A DNA stretch of 19,114 nucleotides from Thermoleophilia bacterium (lineage in GTDB: Bacteria; Actinomycetota; Thermoleophilia; Gaiellales; JAICJC01), in assembly GCA_025928435.1 (NCBI GenBank), contig JAICJM010000064.1:1-19114 (forward strand). Reading direction: 5' to 3'. Of the stretch, positions 11,942 to 18,989 are shown one piece after another (the stretch's first letter is position 1; each line of letters begins with the position of its first letter). Under the pieces are notes generated by a model. The model had not been told where the DNA came from and ran no database searches. It was given only the letters and a program-made list of their open reading frames with translations. A program made the translations under genes and the position numbers.

Positions 11942-12181
11942 GTCTGCCGGCCCGCGGACGCTGCGGTGCGGGCGGCCGAGCCGCGCGCGCAGGCCCTCGA
12001 CCGTCTCGTCCAGCCCCCGCAGCTCGCGCTCGAGGTCGGCGAGGCGGCCGTCGCTCCCGTCCGTCGGCCGGCCGGCGGCCGCCTCCCGCTCGCGGTAGCG
12101 GCGCAGCACCTTCAGCTGCGAGCGGACGAAGAAGCGCTCCCTGCGCGCCTCGAGCAGCCGCGGCTCCAGGTCGGCCTCCAT
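11939..12181 (-). CDS. Small coiled-coil protein
   Basis: ATG at 12181 gives an 80-aa, highly charged protein beginning MEADLEPRLLEARRERFFV. Two helical, leucine/charge-rich stretches (about 1-38 and 48-72) separated by a Gly/Asp/Pro break suggest an antiparallel coiled-coil hairpin. It has no cysteine and no membrane span. A longer in-frame version starting further upstream is possible but would run through the putative promoter. GATAAT lies 6 nt before this ATG, so a leaderless start is likely. I do not recognise the family. It directly precedes the GFA gene and is divergent from the zinc-ribbon membrane protein. Confidence 0.65.
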   Translation of the reverse strand: MEADLEPRLLEARRERFFVRSQLKVLRRYREREAAAGRPTDGSDGRLADLERELRGLDETVEGLRARLGRPHRSVRGPAD

Positions 12182-12187
12182 GGCCCG

Positions 12188-12193
12188 ATTATC
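12188..12193 (-). promoter_or_regulatory. -10 hexamer GATAAT before the coiled-coil gene
   Basis: GATAAT, five of six matches to consensus, ends 6 nt before the ATG at 12181, placing the predicted transcript start at or beside the start codon. No ribosome site is present. Confidence 0.5.
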
Positions 12194-12234
12194 GCGGAGC
12201 CGGGCGCGGGCTTCCCGTTCGCGGCATTCGGGCT

Positions 12235-12240
12235 TAGCAT
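12235..12240 (+). promoter_or_regulatory. Possible -10 box of the zinc-ribbon membrane protein gene
   Basis: TAGCAT lies 32 nt before the preferred GTG start at 12273 in the divergent spacer. The downstream gene lacks a clear ribosome site, so promoter and start are both tentative. Confidence 0.3.
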
Positions 12241-12272
12241 GGGATGCACTGAACGCCGTCTCGGACACCCGG

Positions 12273-12695
12273 GTGTGCCCCTACTGCCGCGAGCCGACGC
12301 GCGCCGGCTGGCCGCTCTGCGACGGCTGCGCGCGCACGCTCCCGGCCGAGCGGCCGCTGGCCGACCTGCGGCTCGTGAACGAGCTCGAGCGCTGGGACCG
12401 GGCCAACCCGCGGCCGCGCGATGCGGCGGCGCTCACCCGGCGGACGCTGAAGTGGCTGTGGATCGCGGTCGTCGTCTGCTCCGCGCTCGACCTGCGCTTC
12501 GGCCGGCATATCGGCACCGGCATCTCGTTCTGGGACACGCTGGCGGTGGGGACGATCGTGCTCGCCCTGCTCGCGACCCTGGTCGGGATGTTCCTGCTCG
12601 GCCTGCTCTCGGGCCGCGATCCCGGCGCGACGTGGCGCCGCGAGCGGGCGCAGGTGCGGCGCCGGCTGGGCGCCGGCACGCCGGCGGATCCGTAG
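12273..12695 (+). CDS. Zinc-ribbon protein with two membrane segments
   Basis: GTG at 12273 is chosen because the protein then opens directly on the zinc ribbon, C-P-Y-C-R-E-P-T-R-A-G-W-P-L-C-D-G-C, a four-cysteine metal site. Two hydrophobic helices follow (about 64-76, W-L-W-I-A-V-V-V-C-S-A-L, and about 90-113, A-V-G-T-I-V-L-A-L-L-A-T-L-V-G-M-F-L-L-G-L-L), and then an Arg-rich tail. The 140-aa protein is probably in the cytoplasmic membrane with the ribbon inside. No specific family is recognised. An earlier non-ATG start cannot be excluded because the frame is open upstream. The next gene starts 38 nt later on the same strand. Confidence 0.72.
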   Translation: MCPYCREPTRAGWPLCDGCARTLPAERPLADLRLVNELERWDRANPRPRDAAALTRRTLKWLWIAVVVCSALDLRFGRHIGTGISFWDTLAVGTIVLALLATLVGMFLLGLLSGRDPGATWRRERAQVRRRLGAGTPADP

Positions 12696-12733
12696 CGCTC
12701 AAGTTCGACGCCGCCGATACCGACGAGGTCAGC

Positions 12734-13252
12734 ATGCAGAACTCGATCTCCGGCTCGGCGGCCTCCCTCGCGCAGACCCTCGCGAGCGTCACGGCCCCGA
12801 CGACCTCCACGACCACGCTGCTCTCCGGCGTCGCGAACCTCCTGGGGACGACCACCGACGACCTCATCAAGCGCATGCAGGGCGGCGAGAGCCTGAGCGA
12901 CCTCGCCACCGCCCAGGGCGTCTCCCGTGACGACCTGCTGGCCACGATCAAGCAGGGCCTGCAGACGAACGGGGTCGCGGCCCGCCAGCCCATGGATCTG
13001 GACGCCATGGCCGCGAAGGTCGCCGACCGCAAGAGCACCGGGACGACCCGCCAGGGCGGAGCCGCCGGGATCCAGGCGGGGGGCGAGAGCCTCCAGCAGC
13101 GCATGGCCGACCTCAGCACGACCCTCGGCGTCACGGACGACGAGCTCGTCCAGGCGCTCCAGAACGGCCTCGCGCCCGGTTCGGGCGCCGCCTCGGGCTA
13201 CGGGGTGAGCGCCTCGCTCCTCCAGGGCCTGCAGATCGACCAGCTGGCGTAG
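12734..13252 (+). CDS. 172-aa helical-repeat protein (L-G-x-x-x-D-D-L type)
   Basis: ATG at 12734 follows GAGG by about 6 nt. After a Ser/Thr-rich N-terminus, the protein has repeated short helical units. These are L-L-G-T-T-T-D-D-L-I-K-R-M-Q-G-G-E-S-L-S-D-L-A (about 36-58), then Q-G-V-S-R-D-D-L-L-A-T-I-K-Q-G-L (61-76), and again L-G-V-T-D-D-E-L-V-Q-A-L-Q-N-G-L (131-146). These units resemble helix-turn-helix-like repeats seen in actinobacterial proteins of unknown role, often in cell-surface or DNA-associated contexts. No signal peptide, cysteine or membrane segment is seen. The stop lies 4 nt from the convergent GGDEF-EAL stop. Function unknown. Confidence 0.75.
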   Translation: MQNSISGSAASLAQTLASVTAPTTSTTTLLSGVANLLGTTTDDLIKRMQGGESLSDLATAQGVSRDDLLATIKQGLQTNGVAARQPMDLDAMAAKVADRKSTGTTRQGGAAGIQAGGESLQQRMADLSTTLGVTDDELVQALQNGLAPGSGAASGYGVSASLLQGLQIDQLA

Positions 13253-13256
13253 GGGC

Positions 13257-15794
13257 CTACGCGGCGTCGCGGGCCGCGGCCACCATGCGGGCCGGCATCG
13301 GCCGCGCGAACAGGTAGCCCTGGCCGGAGCGCACGCCGAGGCTGCGCAGGGCGGCCCGCTGGCCCTCGGTCTCGATGCCCTCGGCGACGACCGCCGCGTC
13401 GAGCGCCTCGGCCGTGGCGATGATCGCGCGCACGATCGCGTGCTCGCGGGGCGAGTCGCAGATCCCGGCGATCAGGCTGCGGTCGATCTTGAGCACGTCG
13501 ACCGGGAGCTGGGCGATCCGGGCGAGCGACGAGTGGCCGCTGCCGAAGTCGTCGATCGCGATCCGGTAGCCGACCGCGCGCAGCGACTCGAGGTGGTCGA
13601 ACAGGCGGCGGTCGTCCATCATCGCGGACTCGACGAGCTCGAGGGTGATCGCGCCTCGGCGCAGGGCGTGCTCGTCGGCCAGGCGGACGAGCCGGTCGCG
13701 CATGCGCCGGTCGAGCATGGCCGGCGGCACGTTCACGGAGATGTCGACGTCCATGCCGACGGCGCTCCAGCGGCCGAGCTGGCTGACTGCCTCGTCGACC
13801 ACCCAGTGGGTGATGGGCGTCAGCAGGCCGGTGCGCTCGGCGGCGGGCAGGAACAGGCCCGGCGTGACGAGCTCGCCCGCGCGGTCCCAGCGCACGAGCG
13901 CCTCGACGCTCTGGACCGCGCCCGTGCCGAGGTCGACGATCGGCTGGTATTCGAGCACCAGCTGGCCGCGGGCGATGGCGTGGTGCAGCGCCGCCGCCAG
14001 CTCGAGGTCGCGGGCGGGATCGTCGGAGCTGCGCTCGCGCACGCGCCGGCCCTGGCGGGCGGCCTTGGCGTGGTACATCTCGGCGTCGGCGTGGTGCAGC
14101 AGCTCCTCGGCCGTGCGGCCGTCGTCGGGGAAGACGCTCGTCCCGACCGAGACGCCGATCACGACCTCGTGGCCCTCGACCGAGAACGGCGAGGAGATGG
14201 CGTGCTCGATGCGGGCCGCGAGCGACTCCGCCAGCTGGGCGACGTCGGCGCGGCTCCCGCGCGAGTCGCGCACGAGCACGAGGAATTCGTCGCCGGACTG
14301 GCGGGCGATCATGTCGGCCGACCGGGTGACGGCCCGCAGGCGGGTGGCGACGTGGCGCAGGAGCTCGTCGCCGGCGGCGTGCCCGAGCGAGTCGTTCACG
14401 AGCTTGAACGCGTCGATGTCGCAGAAGAGGACGGCGATCTGGGCCTCGCCCCGCTCCGCCTCGGCGACGGTCGCGACCAGGTGGTCGGAGAAGGACATGC
14501 GGTTCGGGAGGCCGGTGAGATCGTCGTGGTAGGCGAGGTGGGAGACGCGCTGCTCGTCCCGGCGGCGCTCGGTCACGTCCTCGCCGAGGGACATCGCGCC
14601 GCTGACGCCCCCGTCGGCGTCGTGGTGGACGATCGTCGACCAGGCGATCACGCGCCGCTCGCCGGTCGCGGTCAGCACCTGGTTCTCGTGGTGCGGGCGC
14701 TGGAGCTCGCCGCGCATCGACTGCTCGAACGCCTCGCGCGTCCACGACCGCTCGGGCGGCACGATCTCGCCGAACCAGTCCAGGCCGGCGACCGACGCCG
14801 CCGGGCGGCCGAGCAGCTCGGCCAGGTGCGGGTTGCAGTAGAGGACGCGGCCGGCCGGGTCGAGGTGCACCGCCGCGAAGGCGACGTTCTCGAGCGTGTT
14901 GCGGAAAAGCTGCTCCTGCTCGGTGAGCCGCCGCTGGGCGCCGACCCGCTCCGAGATGTCGTGGGTCGTGATCACGAAGCCGGAGGCGCGGCCCGCGTCG
15001 GCGTGGATCGGCCCCGCCGTCGCCCGCACGTGGACGGTGGTGCCGTCCGGGCGCGTGATCCGGAACTCGCCGTCGAAGCCGGCGCCCTCGCCGAGGGCGC
15101 CGGCCCACCGCTCGAGCACGCCCGCGCGGTCGTCGCGGCGCAGGATCTCGACCCAGCCGTCGCCCTGTACGTCCTCCTCCGGACGGCCGGCGAGCTCGCA
15201 GAAGCGCGCGTTCGCGTACCAGCAGCTGCCGCGCTCGTCGGTCTGGAGGATGCCGACCGGCGCGTGCTCCGACAGCGCGCGGAAGCGCTGCTCCGATTTG
15301 CGCAGCGCCTGCTCGTCGCGGTGGCGGGCGGTGATGTCGTGGGCGAGGCCGACGTGGCCGACGATCTCGCCGTGCTCGTCGCGCAGCGTCGTGACGGTGT
15401 GGGCGACGCGGACGTGGGAGCCGTCGGCGCGGACGAACGTCCACTCCCGCGACTCGGCGCCCCGGCCCGCGAGGGCCAGGAAGACGGCCCGGCCGGGCTC
15501 GACACCGAGTTCGCGCGCGGCCGCGTCGATCTCCTCCGGCAGGTGCAGGTCGAGCCCGCGCAGCCGGCCGACGACCTCGTGGGCTGCGTAGCCGAGCAGG
15601 CGTTCCGCGCCGCCGTTGAAGAAGGTGATGACGCCGTCGGCGCCGGTGGTGAAGATGGCGTCGCCGGTGGCGGCGGCGAGCACCCGGGAGTAGTGGTCGC
15701 GCTCGGCCCGCAGGCTCGCGACCAGCGCCTCCAGCCCGGCCTGGTCCACGCGCGGACCGCGGCCGCCGAGCAGCGCTCGGGAGGGCCGGGTCAT
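13257..15794 (-). CDS. PAS-PAS-PAS-GGDEF-EAL cyclic-di-GMP signalling protein
   Basis: ATG at 15794 (MTRPSRALL) is preferred over ATG at 15812 because GGAG lies 8 nt before it and because it overlaps the stop of a 13-codon leader ORF. The product is 845 aa. Three PAS domains occupy about 35-155, 170-285 and 290-405. The GGDEF domain (about 415-580) has D-D-L-T-G-L-P-N-R and R-Q-S-G-D-E-F, with Ser for the first Gly, a variant that can remain active. The EAL domain (about 595-840) keeps V-E-A-L-V-R-W, E-L-V-E-S, D-D-F-G-S-G-H-S-S-L, L-K-I-D and A-E-G-I-E-T, so phosphodiesterase residues look intact. It probably makes and/or degrades c-di-GMP in response to PAS signals. No membrane span is seen, so it is cytoplasmic. 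Confidence 0.95.
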   Translation of the reverse strand: MTRPSRALLGGRGPRVDQAGLEALVASLRAERDHYSRVLAAATGDAIFTTGADGVITFFNGGAERLLGYAAHEVVGRLRGLDLHLPEEIDAAARELGVEPGRAVFLALAGRGAESREWTFVRADGSHVRVAHTVTTLRDEHGEIVGHVGLAHDITARHRDEQALRKSEQRFRALSEHAPVGILQTDERGSCWYANARFCELAGRPEEDVQGDGWVEILRRDDRAGVLERWAGALGEGAGFDGEFRITRPDGTTVHVRATAGPIHADAGRASGFVITTHDISERVGAQRRLTEQEQLFRNTLENVAFAAVHLDPAGRVLYCNPHLAELLGRPAASVAGLDWFGEIVPPERSWTREAFEQSMRGELQRPHHENQVLTATGERRVIAWSTIVHHDADGGVSGAMSLGEDVTERRRDEQRVSHLAYHDDLTGLPNRMSFSDHLVATVAEAERGEAQIAVLFCDIDAFKLVNDSLGHAAGDELLRHVATRLRAVTRSADMIARQSGDEFLVLVRDSRGSRADVAQLAESLAARIEHAISSPFSVEGHEVVIGVSVGTSVFPDDGRTAEELLHHADAEMYHAKAARQGRRVRERSSDDPARDLELAAALHHAIARGQLVLEYQPIVDLGTGAVQSVEALVRWDRAGELVTPGLFLPAAERTGLLTPITHWVVDEAVSQLGRWSAVGMDVDISVNVPPAMLDRRMRDRLVRLADEHALRRGAITLELVESAMMDDRRLFDHLESLRAVGYRIAIDDFGSGHSSLARIAQLPVDVLKIDRSLIAGICDSPREHAIVRAIIATAEALDAAVVAEGIETEGQRAALRSLGVRSGQGYLFARPMPARMVAAARDAA

Positions 15795-15832
15795 CCGCCG
15801 AACTCCGGGCATGGCGTCGCGACCACGGTCAT
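15791..15832 (-). CDS. Possible 13-codon leader ORF before the GGDEF-EAL gene
   Basis: On the minus strand ATG at 15832 is preceded at 7 nt by GAGGG and encodes M-T-V-V-A-T-P-C-P-E-F-G-G, then TGA. That TGA overlaps the preferred ATG of the GGDEF-EAL gene as ATGA (15791-15794). Such an arrangement allows translational coupling or leader-peptide control. It is short enough to be coincidence, but both the ribosome site and the overlap are good. Confidence 0.4.
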   Translation of the reverse strand: MTVVATPCPEFGG

Positions 15833-15880
15833 GGTTCCACCCTCAAGATCGGCGCGATCCGCGCGTGGTTGAGGGGAACG

Positions 15881-16816
15881 TCAGCGCCCGGCGGCCGCAG
15901 CGGCGACGGCCTCGACGACTCGGGCGGAGATCGCCCCGACCTCGTCGCGGTCGTCGGTGAACATCGACGGCTTGAAGCAGATCGACTCAAAGCCGCGGGC
16001 GAGCTCGCCGGGGACGGCGGCGAGCGCCTCGTCGAGGTCGGCGACCGCGTCCGGCCGCTCGAAGCGGCCGCGGATCCCGCCGACGAGCTCGAGCTCAGAG
16101 ATGTCGCGGCCGGCCGCGCGCATGGCCTCCGCCAGCCGGGTCAGGTCGGCGTCGGTCGGTCTCCCGAACGGGTGGAAGCCGCTGCCGTAGCGCACGATCC
16201 GGCGCAGGAGGGCGGCATGCATCGACTGGCCCCCGAACCACATCCGCGGCCCGCCGGCGTGGAACGGCTTCGGGTCGCAGTAGACGTCGGCGAAGCGGAA
16301 GTGCTTCCCGGCGAACGCCGCCGGGCTCTGCGTCCAGGCCGCCCGCATCGCCTCGAGCTGCTCGTCCAGGATCGCGCCCCGCTGCCCGAACGGCACGCCG
16401 AGTGCCGCGTACTCCTCCTCGGCCCAGCTGACGGTCGGCTGCACGACCAGCCGGCCGCCGGCGAGCAGGTCGAGGGTTGCGAGCTGCTTCGCGAGCAGGA
16501 GCGGATGGCGCAGCGGCGCGATGATCGCGGCGAGCGCGACCCGCAGCGTCTGCGTGCGCGCCGCGATGGCGGCGGCCAGCACGATCGAGTCGGGCCAGGG
16601 CGTGTCCGGGTCCTGGTTTCCCGGCGCCGCGTAGTCGCGTGGGTTCTCCATCCGCCCGGCCGCGCCCGCCGACGGGCCGAGGACGACGTGCTCGGACAGC
16701 ATGACCGTGTCGACGCCCGCCCCCTCCGCGGCGACGGCCAGCTCTACCAGCGCGGGAAGATCGTGGGGCGATGTGAGCGTCCAGTTCTCGGAAAGCACCA
16801 TGACCACCCGCGCCAT
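15881..16816 (-). CDS. F420-dependent luciferase-like (LLM) oxidoreductase
   Basis: This 311-aa TIM-barrel protein belongs to the luciferase-like monooxygenase superfamily, F420-dependent type. Landmarks are V-M-L-S-E-H-V-V-L-G near residue 40, I-A-P-L-R-H-P-L-L-L-A-K-Q near 105, L-D-L-L-A-G-G-R-L near 117, and the family signature W-A-E-E-E-Y-A-A-L-G-V-P-F-G-Q-R-G-A-I-L-D-E near 130-152. W-F-G-G-Q-S lies near 193. It would oxidise or reduce an unidentified small substrate using F420 (or possibly flavin) in the cytoplasm. The start ATG at 16816 has no ribosome site but has TACGAT 7 nt upstream, suggesting a leaderless transcript. The GGDEF-EAL gene follows 48-86 nt downstream on the same strand and may be co-transcribed. 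Confidence 0.92.
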   Translation of the reverse strand: MARVVMVLSENWTLTSPHDLPALVELAVAAEGAGVDTVMLSEHVVLGPSAGAAGRMENPRDYAAPGNQDPDTPWPDSIVLAAAIAARTQTLRVALAAIIAPLRHPLLLAKQLATLDLLAGGRLVVQPTVSWAEEEYAALGVPFGQRGAILDEQLEAMRAAWTQSPAAFAGKHFRFADVYCDPKPFHAGGPRMWFGGQSMHAALLRRIVRYGSGFHPFGRPTDADLTRLAEAMRAAGRDISELELVGGIRGRFERPDAVADLDEALAAVPGELARGFESICFKPSMFTDDRDEVGAISARVVEAVAAAAAGR

Positions 16817-16823
16817 GCGGGAG

Positions 16824-16829
16824 ATCGTA
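16824..16829 (-). promoter_or_regulatory. -10 hexamer TACGAT before the LLM gene
   Basis: TACGAT ends 7 nt before the ATG at 16816 and touches the palindromic repeat that begins at 16831. The predicted transcript would start at the ATG. Confidence 0.5.
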
Positions 16830-16830
16830 G

Positions 16831-16862
16831 GGGGACTGCGCCCGCCCGCGGGGGCAGTCCCC
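16831..16862. repeat. Palindromic repeat, GGGGACTG family, degenerate copy
   Basis: GGGGACTGC (16831-16839) and GCAGTCCCC (16854-16862) form 9-bp arms around a GC-rich centre. The motif is the same as the other two copies but is altered in the middle. It follows the response-regulator stop (minus strand) and immediately precedes the LLM -10 box, a terminator-like position. Confidence 0.7.
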
Positions 16863-16879
16863 GTCGTGCCGGTCGCCCG

Positions 16880-17440
16880 TCAGCGCGGCGCGTAGGTCTC
16901 GCTGACGGCCTCGGCGATGTCCCGAAGCGTCTTCCCGGTGCGCTGCGCGGCCGCGCGCATGCGCCCGAACGCCTCGGGCTCGCTGAGGCCGTCGCGCTCC
17001 ATCAGCAGGCCCTTGGCGCGCTCGATCACCTTGCGGGCCGCGAGGGCGTCACGCAGCGAGTCGGACTCCTCCCGCACCGCCAGCAGCTCGGCGTGGCGGG
17101 CGCGGGCGGTCTCGATCGCCGGGACGAGATCGGCCTCCCGGAACGGCTTCACGAGGTAGCCGAAGACGCCGGCCTCGACCGCCCGGGCGACGACGTCGCG
17201 CTGGGAGTAGGCGGTGATCATGACGATCGGGATCGGCCGGTCCTCGAGCATCGCCCGGGCGGCGTCGATCCCGTCCATCCCCGGCATGCGCACGTCGAGC
17301 AGCGCCAGGTCGGGCGCGCACGCGCGCGCGAGCTCGACCGCCTCCGCGCCGTCCCGCGCCTCGCCGACGACCTCGAACCCCGCCCGGTCGAGCATCGCGG
17401 CCAGGTCGAGCCGGATGATCGTCTCGTCCTCGGCGATCAG
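16880..17440 (-). CDS. ANTAR-domain response regulator
   Basis: The receiver has the acidic cluster I-A-E-D-E, phospho-acceptor Asp in L-L-D-V-R-M-P-G-M-D-G (about residue 49), Thr in V-M-I-T-A-Y-S (about 76) and Lys in L-V-K-P-F (about 98), all intact. The C-terminal ANTAR domain (A-A-R-K-V-I-E-R-A-K-G-L-L-M, then T-L-R-D-I-A-E-A-V) binds paired RNA stem-loops to prevent transcription termination. The start is unusual: the first ATG in frame (17395) would remove the acidic cluster, and no ATG, GTG or TTG lies between it and the kinase stop. CTG at 17440 overlaps the kinase TGA as CTGA and is the most reasonable start, though it trims the first strand (R-V-L-I-A-E-D). It pairs with the adjacent histidine kinase. 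The RNA targets are not identified. Confidence 0.85.
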   Translation of the reverse strand: MIAEDETIIRLDLAAMLDRAGFEVVGEARDGAEAVELARACAPDLALLDVRMPGMDGIDAARAMLEDRPIPIVMITAYSQRDVVARAVEAGVFGYLVKPFREADLVPAIETARARHAELLAVREESDSLRDALAARKVIERAKGLLMERDGLSEPEAFGRMRAAAQRTGKTLRDIAEAVSETYAPR

Positions 17441-18927
17441 GACTCGGCCGGGAACCGGGCCACCGCCTTCCCGCCGCCGTCTCCCACCAGCTCGAGGCTG
17501 CCGGCCAGCTGGTCGCGCACGAGCGTGCGCGCGATCGTGAGGCCGAGCCCGTCGCCCGTCCCCGGCGCCGGGCCGCCGCCCTCGTCCGTGACGACGAGCA
17601 CCACGTCGTCACGCTCGCGGCGCAGCTCCGCGCCGACCGCGCCGGCACCGTGCTCGACCGCGTTGCCGTGCAGCTCGCAGAACACGAGCGCGAGCGCGGT
17701 GGCCCGGTCGCCCGACAGCGGCACCGGCTCGAGACGTGCCCGGGCCGGCCGCTCCGGCACGCCGGTGCCGAGCATCGCCTGGAGCCGGCCGACCAGCCCG
17801 GCGCAGTCGACGCCGTCCACCCGCGAGGAGGTGAGCAGGTCGTGCACCTCGGCGATCGAGCAGATCCGGTTCACGCTCTCGCGCAGCGCCTTCTCGGCGG
17901 CCGGGTCGCCGGCCGAGCGCAGCTGCAGCCGCAGCAGCGACGCCACCGTCTGCAGGTTGTTCTTGACCCGGTGGTGGATCTCCTGGGCGAGCAGGCCGCG
18001 CAGCGCCGAGCGGGCCGACTCGACCGCGGCGGCACCCTGGTGGGCGACGGTGCGCAGGAGCGAGAGCTCCTCCGGCGCCCACGTCCGCGGTGCGTCGCAC
18101 GAGACCACGAGCGACCCGATCCGGCCCTGCTTCCACGAGAGCGGCTCGGCGGCGGCGGTCTCGGCCGCGAACGGAGCCCGCGCCGCCATGGCGATCAGCT
18201 CCTCGTCGCCGCGCCCGGCGTCGCCGGAGCGGTACGCGACCGCCGGCCCGTCCTCGGAGTCGAGCACGATGGCGCACTCCTGCGCCCGCAGCGCCCGGCA
18301 GGTGCTGGCGGAGATGTCGCGCAGCACGTCGTCGAGGTAGAGCGAGGAGGTCATCGAGTGCGAGATCTCGGCCAGCGCCTCGAGCTCGGCGACGCGTCGC
18401 TGGGAGCGCTCGTAGAGCTTCGCGTTCTCGATCGCCTGGCCCACCTGGCCGGCGATGGCCGACAGCAGCGCCACCTCCTCGTCCGAGAACGTGCGCGGGC
18501 GGCGGGTGCGCACGTTGAGCGCGCCGGCGAGCCGGTCGCGGGCGAGCACCGGCACGGCCAGGATCGACTCGTACTCGTCCTCGGGCAGGTTCGGGAAGCC
18601 CTTGAAGCGCGGGTCGAGGTGGGCCTGGCCCGGAATCATCACCGGCCGGCCGAGCTCGGCTGCGACGCCCGTGATGCCCTCGCCGGGGCGCATCCGCGGC
18701 CGGTGGGCTGGATCGTCGAAGCGCGTGCCGTGGGTGGCCCGCAGCTCCAGCACGCCCGCCGCCTCGTCGTAGAGGTAGACGAAGCAGGCGTCCGTGGCCA
18801 TCGCGTCGGCGACGCGCGAGGCGATCCGCTCCAGCACCTCGGCCAGATCCAGGCTGGAGCTGACTGCGGCGACCGTGTCGGTCAGGAGCTCGACGTGCCG
18901 GGTGGCACGGTCCGACGTCGTGCTCAT
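17437..18927 (-). CDS. Histidine kinase with two GAF domains (HisKA_2 type)
   Basis: This 496-aa soluble kinase starts M-S-T-T-S-D-R-A-T-R at 18927. GAF domain 1 covers about 15-170 and GAF 2 about 185-305. The HisKA_2 dimerisation region (312-370) has L-L-A-Q-E-I-H-H-R-V-K-N-N-L-Q, with the phosphorylated His at 318/319. The HATPase domain (about 400-495) has the N-box E-L-H-G-N-A-V-E-H-G, D-E-G-G-G-P-A-P and G-L-G-L-T-I-A. It senses a ligand or redox state and phosphorylates the overlapping ANTAR regulator; such pairs are common in actinobacteria and parallel EutW/EutV. TACACT ends exactly 7 nt before the ATG with no ribosome site, so a leaderless mRNA is likely. Confidence 0.95.
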   Translation of the reverse strand: MSTTSDRATRHVELLTDTVAAVSSSLDLAEVLERIASRVADAMATDACFVYLYDEAAGVLELRATHGTRFDDPAHRPRMRPGEGITGVAAELGRPVMIPGQAHLDPRFKGFPNLPEDEYESILAVPVLARDRLAGALNVRTRRPRTFSDEEVALLSAIAGQVGQAIENAKLYERSQRRVAELEALAEISHSMTSSLYLDDVLRDISASTCRALRAQECAIVLDSEDGPAVAYRSGDAGRGDEELIAMAARAPFAAETAAAEPLSWKQGRIGSLVVSCDAPRTWAPEELSLLRTVAHQGAAAVESARSALRGLLAQEIHHRVKNNLQTVASLLRLQLRSAGDPAAEKALRESVNRICSIAEVHDLLTSSRVDGVDCAGLVGRLQAMLGTGVPERPARARLEPVPLSGDRATALALVFCELHGNAVEHGAGAVGAELRRERDDVVLVVTDEGGGPAPGTGDGLGLTIARTLVRDQLAGSLELVGDGGGKAVARFPAES

Positions 18928-18934
18928 GCGGCCG

Positions 18935-18940
18935 AGTGTA
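18935..18940 (-). promoter_or_regulatory. -10 hexamer TACACT before the kinase gene
   Basis: TACACT on the minus strand ends 7 nt before the ATG at 18927, the same spacing as the LLM and GFA genes. It lies 5 nt from the palindromic repeat at 18946. Confidence 0.5.
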
Positions 18941-18945
18941 GTGCT

Positions 18946-18979
18946 GGGGACTGTCCCCGGGGAATCGGGGACAGTCCCC
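18946..18979. repeat. Palindromic repeat, GGGGACAGTCCCC family, copy 3
   Basis: GGGGACTGTCCCC (18946-18958) and GGGGACAGTCCCC (18967-18979) are exact complements around an 8-nt spacer. The arms are identical to those at 8486-8517. It lies between the stop of the glutamine-synthetase-type gene and the kinase promoter, again a terminator-like position. Confidence 0.85.
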
Positions 18980-18989
18980 ACCGGACTCG

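Noticed and set aside
12703..12719. Flagellar sigma-28-like promoter (TCAAGTT ... GCCGATAC)
   Set aside because: The spacing between the two halves is about 5 nt too short for this promoter type and no motility genes are nearby.
12239..12733. ATG at 12239 opening a frame continuous with the 172-aa gene
   Set aside because: The first part is an Arg/Ala-rich shadow of the zinc-ribbon gene; the real start at 12734 has a ribosome site and the composition changes there.
13250..13259. Palindrome CGTAGG..CCTACG at a convergent junction as terminator
   Set aside because: Arms are only 6 bp with a 2-nt centre and are largely explained by the two facing stop codons.
13440..15872. 810-codon plus-strand open frame opposite the GGDEF-EAL gene
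   Set aside because: Every domain of the c-di-GMP protein lies on the minus strand here; the plus frame has Arg/Asp/Gly-biased composition typical of an antisense shadow.
15869..18340. 823-codon plus-strand open frame opposite the LLM, regulator and kinase genes
   Set aside because: It spans three real minus-strand genes and their spacers; no domain seen.
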